From Actinomycetales bacterium (GTDB lineage Bacteria > Actinomycetota > Actinomycetes > Actinomycetales > Dermatophilaceae): a stretch of 49,556 bases of DNA. A model generated the notes under the pieces. The model was not told the origin of the DNA, did no database searches, and saw only the letters and a program-made list of their open reading frames with translations. The DNA lies in the NCBI GenBank assembly GCA_012729695.1, contig JAAYCP010000129.1:1-49556 (forward strand). The letters run 5' to 3'. Shown here one piece after another: positions 41,433-49,556 of the stretch. Made by a program: the position numbers and the translations under genes. Position 1 is the stretch's first letter. The number at the start of each line of letters is the position of its first letter.

Positions 41433-43904
41433 ATGCAGGGTCGCGCTCAGAGCCTCCCCCAGGTGCTCCGGCTCCTGGGGGCCTTCGTTGTCACCGCCGT
41501 CGCCATGGGGTTGCTCATGGCCGGCCTCGCCATGCCGGCGGTCGGAGCGTCGGGCGTCGCCGCGAACTCCAGCATCGCCGCGTTCGAGGAGCTTCCGAGC
41601 GAGTTCACGACGTCCCCACTGGCCCAGCAGTCGAAGATCCTGGACGCCAACGGCGGCGTGATCGCCACTCCCTACGACGAGAACCGGATCATCGTCCCCC
41701 TCGACGAGATCGCCCCCATCATGCAGCAGGCGATCGTCGCGATCGAGGACGAGCGCTTCTACGATCACAACGGCCTCGACCTGCGAGGCCTGTCCCGGGC
41801 GGTCGTCTCCAACCTCACCAAGGACAGCGTCCAGGGTGCATCGACGATCACCCAGCAGTACGTGAAGCTCGCTCTGCAGGAGGCCGCCCTCAACGCCGGG
41901 GACACGGAGGCCGCCGCTGCGGCCAAGGAGCAGACCCTGCACCGCAAGATCCAGGAGGCGAAGTACGCCATGAGCCTGGAGAACGAGCTCTCGAAGGAGC
42001 AGATCCTCGAGAACTACCTCAACCTCGCCTACTTCGGCGATCTTGCGTACGGGGTCGAGGCCGCGTCCCAGCACTACTTCTCCATCTCCGCGAGCGAGCT
42101 CAACCTCGGCCAGGCCGCCCTGCTCGCAGGGCTGGTACAGAACCCGGGCACGACCGACCCGGTGCACAACCCCCAGGCGGCGGAACGACGCCGGAACATC
42201 GTGCTGAACCGGATGGTCGAGCTGGGCCTGGTGAAGAAGACGGACGCCGACGCCTGGAGGGAGATCCCGGTCACGGAGATGCTGCAGGTGAAGCCGGCTC
42301 AGAACACCTGCCAGCGTGCGTCCATGCCGTTCGTCTGCCAGTTCGTCATCAACTGGATGCTGCAACAGCCTGAGCTCGGTGAGACAGCCGATGAGCGCCG
42401 CAAGAACCTCTACACGGGTGGCCTGACCATCCAGACCACGTTCGACCCGGCCGTCTACCAGAGCGCCATGCAGCACATGACCGACCTGGTCCCCATCGGG
42501 GACGAGACAGGTGTCGGTGCCGCCGCGGTCGTCGTGGAGCCTGGCACCGGCAAGATCCTCTCCCTCGGCCAGACCTCCGTCTACGGCAACAACGAAGGCG
42601 TCTTCGGGACCACCGAGGTCAACTGGAGTGTCGATCAGGTCTACGGCGAGTCGGGTGGGTTCCAGATCGGCTCGACGGCCAAGATCTACTCGGTCGTCCG
42701 GGCGCTGGAAGAGGGCATGGGTCTGGAGACGACCGTCAACGCCCGCAGGTACACCGGCAACGACGGTGCCGTCTTCGAGCCCGAGGAGTCCGTCGACAAC
42801 TGCGGTCCACTCGAGCCCTACACAGTGCGCAACTCCGAGGGGAACGTCGGCGGCGGGATGACCTTCCGTCGGGCCATCGCGCGCTCGGTCAACACCGTCT
42901 TCGTGCCGCTCGTCCTCTCGAAGGTCGGCGTCTGCGACACCCAGGCGACGATGGCGAAGATGGGGCTGCACAAGGCCAACGGCGACCCCATGTCACCCTT
43001 CGTCTCGGAGGTGACGCTCGGCTCCGGGGAGACCTCCCCGATGACGCTGGCCCTCTCCTACGCGACCCTGGCTGCCAACGGCCTCTACTGCCAGCCGCTG
43101 CCGGTGACCGAGGTGACGAACGCCGAGGGTGAGGTCGTCATGACCCGTGAGCCGGCGTGTGAGCAGGTCGTCGACAAGGACATCGCAGCGGGTGTCAACG
43201 ACCTCCTGCGCAGCGTCATGCAGCGCGGCGGAACCGGTGCGGACTACCCTCTGGCCGGCGGCCGGGAGTCCGCGGGCAAGACCGGCACCACCGACCGCTA
43301 CGTGCAGTCCTGGTTCGCCGGGTACACCCCCCAGCGCGCCGTAGCCGTGTACGTCGGGCGTCCGGACAGCAACAACCGGCCGATGCGCAACATCCGCATC
43401 GGGGGCAGGTACTACGAGCGCGTCTACGGAGGCTCCATCGCTCTGCCCATCTGGAAGCGGATCATGGACGACGCGCACGCGGGCCTCGAGCCGGTCCGGT
43501 TCGCCAGGCCGAGCGACGCCGTCGTCAAGGGCCGCACCGTCGAGGTCCCGAACGTTGCGGGGCGCAGCCTCAAGGAGGCCCGGCGGCTCCTCGCGCAGGC
43601 CGGGTTCGACGCGAACATCGTCGAGGTGAGCAGCTCGGCCAGCAAGGGCGCCGTCCTCGGCACCCAGCCCTCGAGCCGCGCCCCGTGGGGCAGCTCTGTG
43701 AGCCTGCTCGTCTCGAGCGGCTACACCCCGCCACCCCCGCCGCAGAACCCGCGCCCGACCTCCGAGGAACCGCCGGGTGACGATGGCGACGGTCGCGGTG
43801 GCGGAGGGGGCGGCGGCCGGGGTGGCCCCGGTCAGGGCCCGCCCGGCGGCGGCCCGCCCGGCGGCGGCCCGCCCGGCGGCGGTGGCGACGACGGGGACCA
43901 GTAG
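41433..43904 (+). CDS. ponA2: Bifunctional class A penicillin-binding protein with PASTA domain
   Basis: An 823-residue cell-wall synthase. After a membrane anchor (about 12-37), the glycosyltransferase-51 domain (about 60-240) shows EDERFYDHNG with catalytic Glu105 and GASTITQQ (135-142). The transpeptidase domain has STAK (Ser414, Lys417), SVN (485-487) and KTG (616-618). A single PASTA domain (about 705-770; VPNVAGRSLKEARRLLAQAG) senses or binds peptidoglycan. The tail is Pro/Gly-rich with three PPGGG repeats. The combination and location match PonA2 (Rv3682). The transcript is probably leaderless. Confidence 0.96.
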   Translation: MQGRAQSLPQVLRLLGAFVVTAVAMGLLMAGLAMPAVGASGVAANSSIAAFEELPSEFTTSPLAQQSKILDANGGVIATPYDENRIIVPLDEIAPIMQQAIVAIEDERFYDHNGLDLRGLSRAVVSNLTKDSVQGASTITQQYVKLALQEAALNAGDTEAAAAAKEQTLHRKIQEAKYAMSLENELSKEQILENYLNLAYFGDLAYGVEAASQHYFSISASELNLGQAALLAGLVQNPGTTDPVHNPQAAERRRNIVLNRMVELGLVKKTDADAWREIPVTEMLQVKPAQNTCQRASMPFVCQFVINWMLQQPELGETADERRKNLYTGGLTIQTTFDPAVYQSAMQHMTDLVPIGDETGVGAAAVVVEPGTGKILSLGQTSVYGNNEGVFGTTEVNWSVDQVYGESGGFQIGSTAKIYSVVRALEEGMGLETTVNARRYTGNDGAVFEPEESVDNCGPLEPYTVRNSEGNVGGGMTFRRAIARSVNTVFVPLVLSKVGVCDTQATMAKMGLHKANGDPMSPFVSEVTLGSGETSPMTLALSYATLAANGLYCQPLPVTEVTNAEGEVVMTREPACEQVVDKDIAAGVNDLLRSVMQRGGTGADYPLAGGRESAGKTGTTDRYVQSWFAGYTPQRAVAVYVGRPDSNNRPMRNIRIGGRYYERVYGGSIALPIWKRIMDDAHAGLEPVRFARPSDAVVKGRTVEVPNVAGRSLKEARRLLAQAGFDANIVEVSSSASKGAVLGTQPSSRAPWGSSVSLLVSSGYTPPPPPQNPRPTSEEPPGDDGDGRGGGGGGGRGGPGQGPPGGGPPGGGPPGGGGDDGDQ
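43839..43883 (+). repeat. 15-bp minisatellite, three units, in the PonA2 tail
   Basis: Units CCGCCCGGCGGCGGC start at 43839, 43854 and 43869 and encode PPGGG three times (last unit ends GGT). Confidence 0.92.
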
Positions 43905-43930
43905 CCCCTCATCGCCCTCGCGTGGAGGAC

Positions 43931-43952
43931 GGCTGTCGCGATGGCGACAGCC
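43931..43952. terminator. Bidirectional hairpin between ponA2 and yqeY
   Basis: GGCTGTCGC (43931-43939) pairs perfectly with GCGACAGCC (43944-43952) around GATG, between two convergent stops. Confidence 0.6.
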
Positions 43953-43979
43953 ACCTTCCCCACCGCGCGCGCAGACCGG

Positions 43980-44438
43980 CTAGCTCTGCAGAGCCTGCTT
44001 CACCAGCGCTGCGACGCGACCACCCTCCGCGCGCCCGGCCGCCTTCGCCTGGGCGAGCTTCATGACCTGACCCATCTGCTGCATACCCGTTGCGCCGACC
44101 TCTGCGACCGCATCGGCCACGATGGCACCCAGCTCGTCGTCGCTCAGCTGCGTCGGCAGGTAGTCCGTGAGGATGGCGAGCTCGGCCTCCTCCGTCTCGG
44201 CGAGCTCTCTGCGTCCCGCGTCGGAGAAGGCTGCTGCCGCCTCCCGGCGCTTCTTGGCCTCCCGCGTGATGACGCGCAGGACGTCGTCGTCGGTGAGCTC
44301 GCGGTGCTCATCCCCCGCGACCTCCTCGTTCGTGATCGCCGTGAGCACCATGCGCAGGGTCGCCGCCCGCACCTTCTCCTTGGCTCGGATGGCATCGTGC
44401 AGGTCGCTGCGGACCTTGTCCTTGAGGGTGTCGCTCAT
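43980..44438 (-). CDS. GatB/YqeY domain protein
   Basis: A 152-residue, highly charged helical protein: LKDKVRSDLHDAIRAKEKVR at the N-terminus, ATLRMVLTAI, then ILTDYLPTQLSDDEL, and GATGMQQMGQVMKLAQAKAA near the end. This is the YqeY family, related to the tail domain of the GatB amidotransferase subunit. The role may be tRNA-linked, but no catalytic residue is known. ATG 44438 is preceded, 7 nt upstream, by AAGACT, a -10-like box, and no ribosome site, so it may be leaderless. Confidence 0.93.
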   Translation of the reverse strand: MSDTLKDKVRSDLHDAIRAKEKVRAATLRMVLTAITNEEVAGDEHRELTDDDVLRVITREAKKRREAAAAFSDAGRRELAETEEAELAILTDYLPTQLSDDELGAIVADAVAEVGATGMQQMGQVMKLAQAKAAGRAEGGRVAALVKQALQS

Positions 44439-44512
44439 GGCGTCCAGTCTTCCATCCCACGCAACGGGATTACCGGACCTGAGCACCTCGCAGCGGGTGC
44501 GAGACTGGAGTG

Positions 44513-45523
44513 ATGAGCACTCTGGCCACGGCCGCGAAGGCGGCAGCCGCGATCGCCGCGCTCGGCGGCGCCGGTGTGACTTATGCGGCTGTCATCGAGC
44601 GGAACTGGTTCGCCCTGCGGACCTTCCAGATCCCGGTGCTGCCTGCCGGGACCCGTCCGGTACGGATCCTCCAGGTCGGTGACCTGCACTTCGTCCCGGG
44701 ACAGCGCCGCAAGCTGGAGTGGGTCCGCGACCTGGCGCGCCTGGAGCCCGATCTGGTCATCAACTCCGGCGACAACCTCAGTCACATGGAGGCCGTTCCT
44801 CCCGTGCTGCGCGCCCTCGACCCCCTCATGGACTACCCCGGCCTCTTCGTGCTCGGCTCCAACGACATCTACGCGCCGCACCTGAAGAACCCCGCCCGTT
44901 ACCTCACCCGGAAGTACAGCGAGAACCGCGACGACCGCCCACTGCTGCCCGTCGACGACCTCGTCGAGGGGATGGCGCGACGTGGGTGGCAGGACCTGAA
45001 CAACAAGCGCACCTTGCTCGAGGTGGCCGGTGTCCCCCTGGAATTCGTCGGCGTCGACGACCCGCACATCCAGCGGGACCGCTATGAGCAGGTGGCCGGA
45101 CCCGCGTCGCCCGACGCCGCGCTGACGATCGGGGTCACGCACGCGCCCTACCAACGGGTCCTCGACGCGATGACGGCCGACGGCGCCGGTCTGGTCATCG
45201 CAGGGCACACCCACGGGGGGCAGCTCGCGCTGCCGTTCGCGGGAGCCATCGTCACCAACTGCGACCTCGACCGCCGTCGCGCGAAGGGCCTCTCACGCTG
45301 GTGGCCGGGCGCGGGTGTGCACAAGGTCGAGCGGGACCGTCCTCCCGGCCGCGACGGAGTCAGTCACGTCAGTCCCTGGCGGAGCCGCGCGTCACGAGAG
45401 CCGCAGCCGGATGACGCGGCCTGGCTCCACGTCTCGGCCGGTCTGGGCACGTCGCGCTTCGCCCCGGTCCGCTTCGCCTGCCGCCCCGAGGCCTCGCTGC
45501 TCACGCTCGTGCCGCGCGACTGA
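44513..45523 (+). CDS. Membrane-anchored metallophosphoesterase (YkuE-like)
   Basis: A 336-residue protein with an N-terminal hydrophobic anchor (about 4-26) and a calcineurin-like phosphoesterase domain. Metal and catalytic motifs are VGDLHFV, NSGDNL, GSNDIY (variant of GNHD), VTHAP and AGHTHGGQ. Related proteins act on nucleotides, lipids or phosphodiesters; the substrate is not evident. A GAGACT box lies 6 nt before ATG 44513; GTG 44510 is the alternative start. Divergent from yqeY. The counterpart next to ponA2 in mycobacteria is Rv3683. Confidence 0.93.
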   Translation: MSTLATAAKAAAAIAALGGAGVTYAAVIERNWFALRTFQIPVLPAGTRPVRILQVGDLHFVPGQRRKLEWVRDLARLEPDLVINSGDNLSHMEAVPPVLRALDPLMDYPGLFVLGSNDIYAPHLKNPARYLTRKYSENRDDRPLLPVDDLVEGMARRGWQDLNNKRTLLEVAGVPLEFVGVDDPHIQRDRYEQVAGPASPDAALTIGVTHAPYQRVLDAMTADGAGLVIAGHTHGGQLALPFAGAIVTNCDLDRRRAKGLSRWWPGAGVHKVERDRPPGRDGVSHVSPWRSRASREPQPDDAAWLHVSAGLGTSRFAPVRFACRPEASLLTLVPRD

Positions 45524-45648
45524 GCCCGGTCATCCGCCGAGCGTGCTCGCATGCCTCGGGCGCCGACGGCTGATACCGATTTCTGGGTGTGCGGGCCCGT
45601 CGGTTATCCTCGGGTGTCGCCGCCCGTATGGGTGGTGTGCGACTGCCA

Positions 45649-45722
<74 letters not shown>

Positions 45723-45726
45723 CATC

Positions 45727-45776
45727 TGTCCTGAGCCGCGACATCGCTGACACGACGTCGCGGCTCAGGACATTCT
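45727..45776 (+). terminator. tRNA-Pro terminator
   Basis: A perfect 16-bp stem (45727-45742 with 45757-45772), 14-base loop, followed by TTCTTCT, starts 4 bases after the tRNA. Confidence 0.8.
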
Positions 45777-45947
45777 TCTGCTCGTCGGGGGCGTCGAAGG
45801 GTTCACGGCCCCCGTCGACAGGCATCGCTCACTGACTCGAACGTGTCAACGGTGTCGCAACTCAGCCACCGCCGACCGGCTGCCGTGCTTCGCTCGGAAC
45901 CGCGCCCTCCCCGCGGCTCATCCCCTTCCGTCCACACCGGTGCGGCG

Positions 45948-45953
45948 TAGGGT
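45948..45953 (+). promoter_or_regulatory. Putative -10 box for the fds operon
   Basis: TAGGGT fits TANNNT, 48 nt before ATG 46002. A poor -35 candidate, TTCCGT, lies at 45926-45931 (16-nt spacer). No other feature is seen between the tRNA terminator and this box. Confidence 0.45.
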
Positions 45954-46001
45954 AGGAACTTCACAGAGCACGCGACAACGAGGCTGCGGGAGGCTCGCTC
46001 G

Positions 46002-46538
46002 ATGGATGCCAGGCATCTCCGAGGTGGTGTGGATCGAGGCGGTGTGAACCGAGGCGGTGTGAACCGAGGCGGTGGGACCACCGGCGGTGCGACCACTCGT
46101 ACCCAGGCCATTCGCGCTCTCGCTGAGCAGCACGCGAACCGCCGCGGCCCCCTCCTCCCGATCCTGCATGCGGTGGCCGACGAGTACGGGTACATCGACG
46201 ATGCCGACATCCCGGTGATCGCGCACGTCCTCAACCTGTCCCGCGCCGAGGTCCTCGGAGTGGTGACCTTCTACCACGACTTCCGCCGCACTCCCCCGGC
46301 GCAGCACCGGATCCAGCTGTGCCGCGCAGAGGCCTGCCAGTCGGTGGGCGCCCACGACCTCTTCGCGGTCACGCGCGAGACCTATGCCGACGATCCCGGG
46401 GTGGAGGTGAGCGAGGTGTTCTGTCTGGGCAACTGCGCTCTCGGCCCCGCCGGCATGGTCGACGGCCGGCTCCTGGGCCGGCTCACCCGAGAGCGCCTGT
46501 CACAGGCTCTCGCCGGCGCGAGCGAGGTCGGCCCGTGA
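46002..46538 (+). CDS. fdsG: NAD-dependent formate dehydrogenase gamma subunit (NuoE-like)
   Basis: A 178-residue [2Fe-2S] protein. Residues 7-31 are a Gly-rich tandem repeat (RGGVN-type). Residues 33-178 are the NuoE/FdsG thioredoxin-like domain, with cluster ligands Cys107-x4-Cys112 and Cys141-x3-Cys145 and VTFYHDFR. In FdsGBA-type enzymes this subunit passes electrons near the FMN of FdsB. ATG 46002 is preceded by GGGAGG at 8-nt spacing, so the repeat is translated. It overlaps fdsB by 4 bases. A hydrogenase or Complex I subunit is less likely because fdsB and a molybdo-formate-dehydrogenase follow directly. Confidence 0.93.
   Translation: MDARHLRGGVDRGGVNRGGVNRGGGTTGGATTRTQAIRALAEQHANRRGPLLPILHAVADEYGYIDDADIPVIAHVLNLSRAEVLGVVTFYHDFRRTPPAQHRIQLCRAEACQSVGAHDLFAVTRETYADDPGVEVSEVFCLGNCALGPAGMVDGRLLGRLTRERLSQALAGASEVGP
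46020..46094 (+). repeat. 15-bp minisatellite, five units, near the fdsG start
   Basis: Units begin at 46020, 46035, 46050, 46065 and 46080. Units 2 and 3 are identical (CGAGGCGGTGTGAAC), unit 1 differs at two positions and the last two are decayed. They encode RGGVD, RGGVN, RGGVN, RGGGT and TGGAT. Confidence 0.95.
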
Positions 46539-48076
46539 CCGGTGAGCCCACGGTCTGGGTGCCGTGCGACGCTGCTGCAGTCTCGGTCGGTGCCGACGAT
46601 GTTGCCACTGCTTTCGCGGCCGCCGGTGCGACGGTCAAGCGCAACGGCTCGCGCGGCATGCTCTGGCTGGAGCCCCTCGTCGAGGTCGAGGAAGCCGGGC
46701 CGGACGGCCTCCCACGCCGGACCGGCTATGCCAACGTCACCGTCGACGGGGTCACCGGCGTTCTCGACGGCACCGCCCCGTCTCTGGGCGTCGTCGACGA
46801 CCACGAGTGGCTGACCCGTCAGCAGCGGGTCACGTTCGCCCGCGTGGGGGTGATCGAGCCGACCGACATCGCAGCCTACGAGCAGAACGGCGGGTTCGCC
46901 GGCCTGCGTCGGGCTCTGGGGTTCGACCCAGCCGCCGTGGTCGCCGAGGTGACGACGAGCGGCTTGCGGGGTCGCGGCGGCGCCGGGTTCCCCACCGGCA
47001 TCAAGTGGGAGACCGTCCGCACCGCGGAGTCCGACCTGAAGTTCGTCTGCTGCAACGCCGACGAGGGCGACAGCGGCACGTTTGCCGACCGGATGCTCAT
47101 CGAGGGCGACCCCTTCACCCTCATCGAGGGCATGGCGATCACGGCGTATGCGGTGGGCGCCTCCGAGGGGTACGTCTACCTGCGCAGTGAGTACCCCCAC
47201 GCGATCGCGACCCTGCGCCGTGCGATCGACATCGCCTACGCCCACGGATGGCTCGGCGAGCGCATCCAGGGCAGCGACCTGTCCTTCGACCTCGAGGTGC
47301 GGGTGGGCGCCGGTGCCTACATCTGTGGCGAAGAGACCTCCATGCTGGAGAGTCTCGAGGGCCGCCGCGGCGAGGTGCGCGCCAAGCCTCCGATCCCAGC
47401 CCTCTCCGGCCTCTTCGGGCGGCCGACCGTAGTCAACAACGTCATCTCGCTGGCCACCGTCCCGATGATCCTCGCCGACGGCGGGGAGCGGTATGCCTCG
47501 CTCGGCTTCGGGCGTTCCCGCGGCACCTCGGTGTTCCAGCTGGCCGGAAACGTCAAGCATGGCGGCATCGTCGAGGTCCAGTTCGGCCTGAGCATCGATG
47601 AGCTCGTCAACGGCTTCGGCGGCGGCACCGCCACCGGACGCCCGATCAAGGCGGTGCAGATCGGGGGGCCACTCGGTGCCTATGTCCCACCGGAGCAGTT
47701 CGCCCTGCCCCTGGACTACGAAGCCCTCGCCACGGCAGAGGCCATGGTCGGTCACGGCGGCGTGGTCGTCTTCGACGACACCATGGACGCCGCGCAGATG
47801 GCGCGCTTCGCGATGGAGTTCTGCGCGATCGAGTCCTGCGGGAAGTGCACCCCGTGCCGGATCGGCTCCACCCGAGGCGTCGAGGTGATCGACCGGATCA
47901 TCCACGCGCCCGACGACGGCGCCCGGCGGACCCAGCTCACCCTGCTCGACGACCTGTGCACGACGATGACCAAGGGCTCGCTCTGCGCCATGGGAGGGCT
48001 GACCCCCATGCCGGTGCGCAGCGCTGTCAGACACTGGCCGCAGGACTTCGGCCTGACCGAGGAGGCGATCCGATGA
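46535..48076 (+). CDS. fdsB: NAD-dependent formate dehydrogenase beta subunit (NuoF-like)
   Basis: A 513-residue diaphorase subunit. Residues 1-110 are an N-terminal thioredoxin-like/linker domain. FMN is bound by GRGGAGFPTG (146-155) and NAD by GAGAYICGEE (258-267). A [4Fe-4S] cluster is held by Cys435-x2-Cys438-x2-Cys441 and Cys484 in SLCAMGG. It transfers electrons from formate oxidation to NAD+. The GTG start at 46535 overlaps the fdsG stop (GTGA), and its own stop overlaps fdsA (ATGA), marking one operon. Confidence 0.95.
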   Translation: MTGEPTVWVPCDAAAVSVGADDVATAFAAAGATVKRNGSRGMLWLEPLVEVEEAGPDGLPRRTGYANVTVDGVTGVLDGTAPSLGVVDDHEWLTRQQRVTFARVGVIEPTDIAAYEQNGGFAGLRRALGFDPAAVVAEVTTSGLRGRGGAGFPTGIKWETVRTAESDLKFVCCNADEGDSGTFADRMLIEGDPFTLIEGMAITAYAVGASEGYVYLRSEYPHAIATLRRAIDIAYAHGWLGERIQGSDLSFDLEVRVGAGAYICGEETSMLESLEGRRGEVRAKPPIPALSGLFGRPTVVNNVISLATVPMILADGGERYASLGFGRSRGTSVFQLAGNVKHGGIVEVQFGLSIDELVNGFGGGTATGRPIKAVQIGGPLGAYVPPEQFALPLDYEALATAEAMVGHGGVVVFDDTMDAAQMARFAMEFCAIESCGKCTPCRIGSTRGVEVIDRIIHAPDDGARRTQLTLLDDLCTTMTKGSLCAMGGLTPMPVRSAVRHWPQDFGLTEEAIR

Positions 48077-49556
48077 CGCTCATCGTCGAACCCGACTACG
48101 GCACCCCACCTGCCACCTCCGACCAGGTCGTCACCGTGACGATCGACGGCCGGGACGTCTCCGTCCCGGCCGGCACCTCGGTGATGCGCGCAGCGGCGGA
48201 GGCCGACATCGACATCCCCCGACTGTGCGCCACCGACTCCCTCAAGGCCTTCGGGTCGTGTCGGCTCTGCCTCGTCGAGGTGGACGGGGCCAAGGGCACC
48301 CCGGCCTCGTGCACCACACCATGCACGGACGGCATGACCGTGCGCACCCAGACCAAGCAGCTCGGCCAGCTGCGACGGGGCGTCATGGAGCTCTACCTCT
48401 CTGACCATCCGGCCGACTGCGCGGGCTGCGCACGCGGCAACTGCGAGATGCAGCGGCTGGCCTCCACCGTCGGTGTCGCGGAGGTGCGCTACGGCCTCGG
48501 CGGAGCCAGCCACCTCTTTGAGAAGCCGGACACGACCAATCCCTACTTCGCATACGATCCGGCGGCCTGCATCGTCTGCTCCCGGTGCGTGCGCGCGTGC
48601 GACGAGATCCAGGGCACCTTTGCCCTGACGGTGCAGGGCCGCGGGTTCGACTCCCGGATCACGCCCGGAGGCACGAGCTTCCTCGACTCCGAGTGCGTCT
48701 CGTGCGGGGCGTGCGTGCAAGCCTGCCCTACCGACGCCCTCACCGAGAAGACGGTGGTCTCCCTCGGCATGCCGACCCGCTCGGTCCTCACGACGTGCGC
48801 CTACTGCGGGGTCGGGTGCTCGTTCCGGGCCGAGGTCCAGGACAGCCCCGACCCGAGTCAGCAGCCCACCGTCGTCCGGATGATGCCGTCGAAGGACGGA
48901 GGTGCCAACGAGGGCCACTCCTGCGTCAAGGGCCGGTTCGCCTTCGGATACGCCTCCCACCCGGACCGGCAGCTGCACCCGATGGTCCGCGAGTCGATCG
49001 ACGACCCATGGCGCGTCGTCTCCTGGGAGGAGGCGATCCAGAAGGCCGCCCAAGGCTTCCGTGCCCTCCAACGTGAGCACGGCGTCGGCGCCATCGGTGG
49101 CATCTCGTCCTCGAGGTGCACCAACGAGGAGGTGTACGTCGTCCAGAAAATGGTGCGAGCAGCCTTCCGTAACAACAACATCGACACCTGTGCACGAGTG
49201 TGCCACTCCCCCACCGGGTACGGGCTCGGGCAGACCTTCGGCACCTCGGCCGGGACCCAGGACTTCGCCTCGGTCGAGAAGGCCGACGTCATCCTCCTCA
49301 TCGGGGCCAACCCCACCGACGCCCACCCGGTCTTCGCATCCCGAATGAAGCAGCACCTGCGCAAGGACGGGCACACGGCCCGAGCGCAGATCATCGTCGC
49401 CGACCCACGCCGGATCGACCTGGTCCGCTCCCCTCACGTCGAGGCGGCCTACCACCTGCCGCTGCGGCCCGGCACGAACGTCGCGTTCATCAACGCGATG
49501 GCACACGTCGCCGTCACGGAGGGGCTGCACGACGAGGAGTTCCTCCGCACCCGCTG
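48073..49556 (+). CDS. fdsA: NAD-dependent formate dehydrogenase alpha subunit (Mo-bis-MGD), 3'-truncated by the window
   Basis: The frame is open from ATG 48073 to the window end (494 codons of an expected 900 or more). It begins with a [2Fe-2S] ferredoxin domain (Cys52-x10-Cys63-x2-Cys66-x13-Cys80). A His/Cys [4Fe-4S] motif DHPADCAGCARGNC and two ferredoxin-type clusters (CIVCSRCVRAC, CVSCGACVQAC) follow, then the molybdopterin domain cluster TCAYCGVGC. The active-site ligand is Cys377 in RVCHSPTGYG, so this is a cysteine, not selenocysteine, enzyme. It oxidises formate to CO2 in the cytoplasm. The chaperone genes fdsC/fdsD would be expected downstream, outside the window. Confidence 0.95.
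   Translation, partial: MTLIVEPDYGTPPATSDQVVTVTIDGRDVSVPAGTSVMRAAAEADIDIPRLCATDSLKAFGSCRLCLVEVDGAKGTPASCTTPCTDGMTVRTQTKQLGQLRRGVMELYLSDHPADCAGCARGNCEMQRLASTVGVAEVRYGLGGASHLFEKPDTTNPYFAYDPAACIVCSRCVRACDEIQGTFALTVQGRGFDSRITPGGTSFLDSECVSCGACVQACPTDALTEKTVVSLGMPTRSVLTTCAYCGVGCSFRAEVQDSPDPSQQPTVVRMMPSKDGGANEGHSCVKGRFAFGYASHPDRQLHPMVRESIDDPWRVVSWEEAIQKAAQGFRALQREHGVGAIGGISSSRCTNEEVYVVQKMVRAAFRNNNIDTCARVCHSPTGYGLGQTFGTSAGTQDFASVEKADVILLIGANPTDAHPVFASRMKQHLRKDGHTARAQIIVADPRRIDLVRSPHVEAAYHLPLRPGTNVAFINAMAHVAVTEGLHDEEFLRTR

Noticed and set aside
46382-48034. Minus-strand frame opposite fdsB
   Set aside because: Antisense to the FMN/NAD-binding subunit; no conserved motifs.
49190-49215. Selenocysteine at the formate dehydrogenase active site
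   Set aside because: The active-site codon is TGC (Cys377), not TGA, and no SECIS-like hairpin is needed.

Overview
The window is very GC-rich, with GTG starts, ATGA/GTGA overlaps and TANNNT -10 boxes. It carries a WhiB gene, a 6C-type small RNA and the actinobacterial 'helicase/secretion neighbourhood', so it comes from an actinobacterium. Gene order matches, from memory, much of the Mycobacterium tuberculosis block from Rv3649 to Rv3683. Content and codon habits suggest Micrococcales (Intrasporangiaceae-like), but that placement is inference.

Layout. (1) 1-5.2 kb: a 5'-truncated LigB/DODA dioxygenase, an N-methyltransferase-type protein, a K+-independent H+-pyrophosphatase (hppA) and a STAS anti-sigma antagonist. 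(2) 5.3-15.1 kb: an SDR enzyme, the DECH helicase of the SftH/MrfA type, a small membrane protein and a lipoprotein. The compact minus-strand Tad pilus operon follows (CpaE-like, CpaF/TadA, TadB, TadC, Flp pilin, TadE, TadE-like), with a 6C sRNA gene upstream of it and a Fic-fold protein that has lost its catalytic His. (3) 15.2-19.6 kb: a LytS/LytTR two-component system coupled to a DUF485-like protein, a sodium:solute (acetate-type) symporter and a UspA protein. (4) 19.7-26.3 kb: a thioesterase, a secreted AMIN-like protein, a small acidic-tailed membrane protein, an OmpR-type two-component system and acetyl-CoA synthetase. (5) 26.3-32.0 kb: a six-gene Mrp Na+/H+ antiporter operon with mnhA and mnhB fused. 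(6) 32.2-45.5 kb: a conserved block of holin-like protein, EphE-like hydrolase, NUDIX, nth, crp, MBL-fold, NUDIX, RidA, DUF4177, two ArsA/Get3-like ATPases, WhiB, PonA2, YqeY and a metallophosphoesterase. (7) 45.6-49.6 kb: tRNA-Pro(CGG) and the start of an NAD-linked formate dehydrogenase operon, fdsGBA, with fdsA cut by the window end.

Themes. Acetate handling appears twice: the LytTR-linked symporter and acs. Ion and energy coupling is prominent: H+-PPase, Mrp antiporter and formate dehydrogenase. Several genes look leaderless, with a -10 hexamer 6-9 nt before the start codon. Three unrelated genes carry in-frame 15-bp minisatellites, two of them directly after the start codon. No CRISPR array, transposase, phage module or obvious defence island was seen. 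The least explained items are the pseudo-Fic protein beside the 6C RNA, the nucleophile-less hydrolase, the acidic-tailed membrane protein before the histidine kinase, and the start-proximal repeats.
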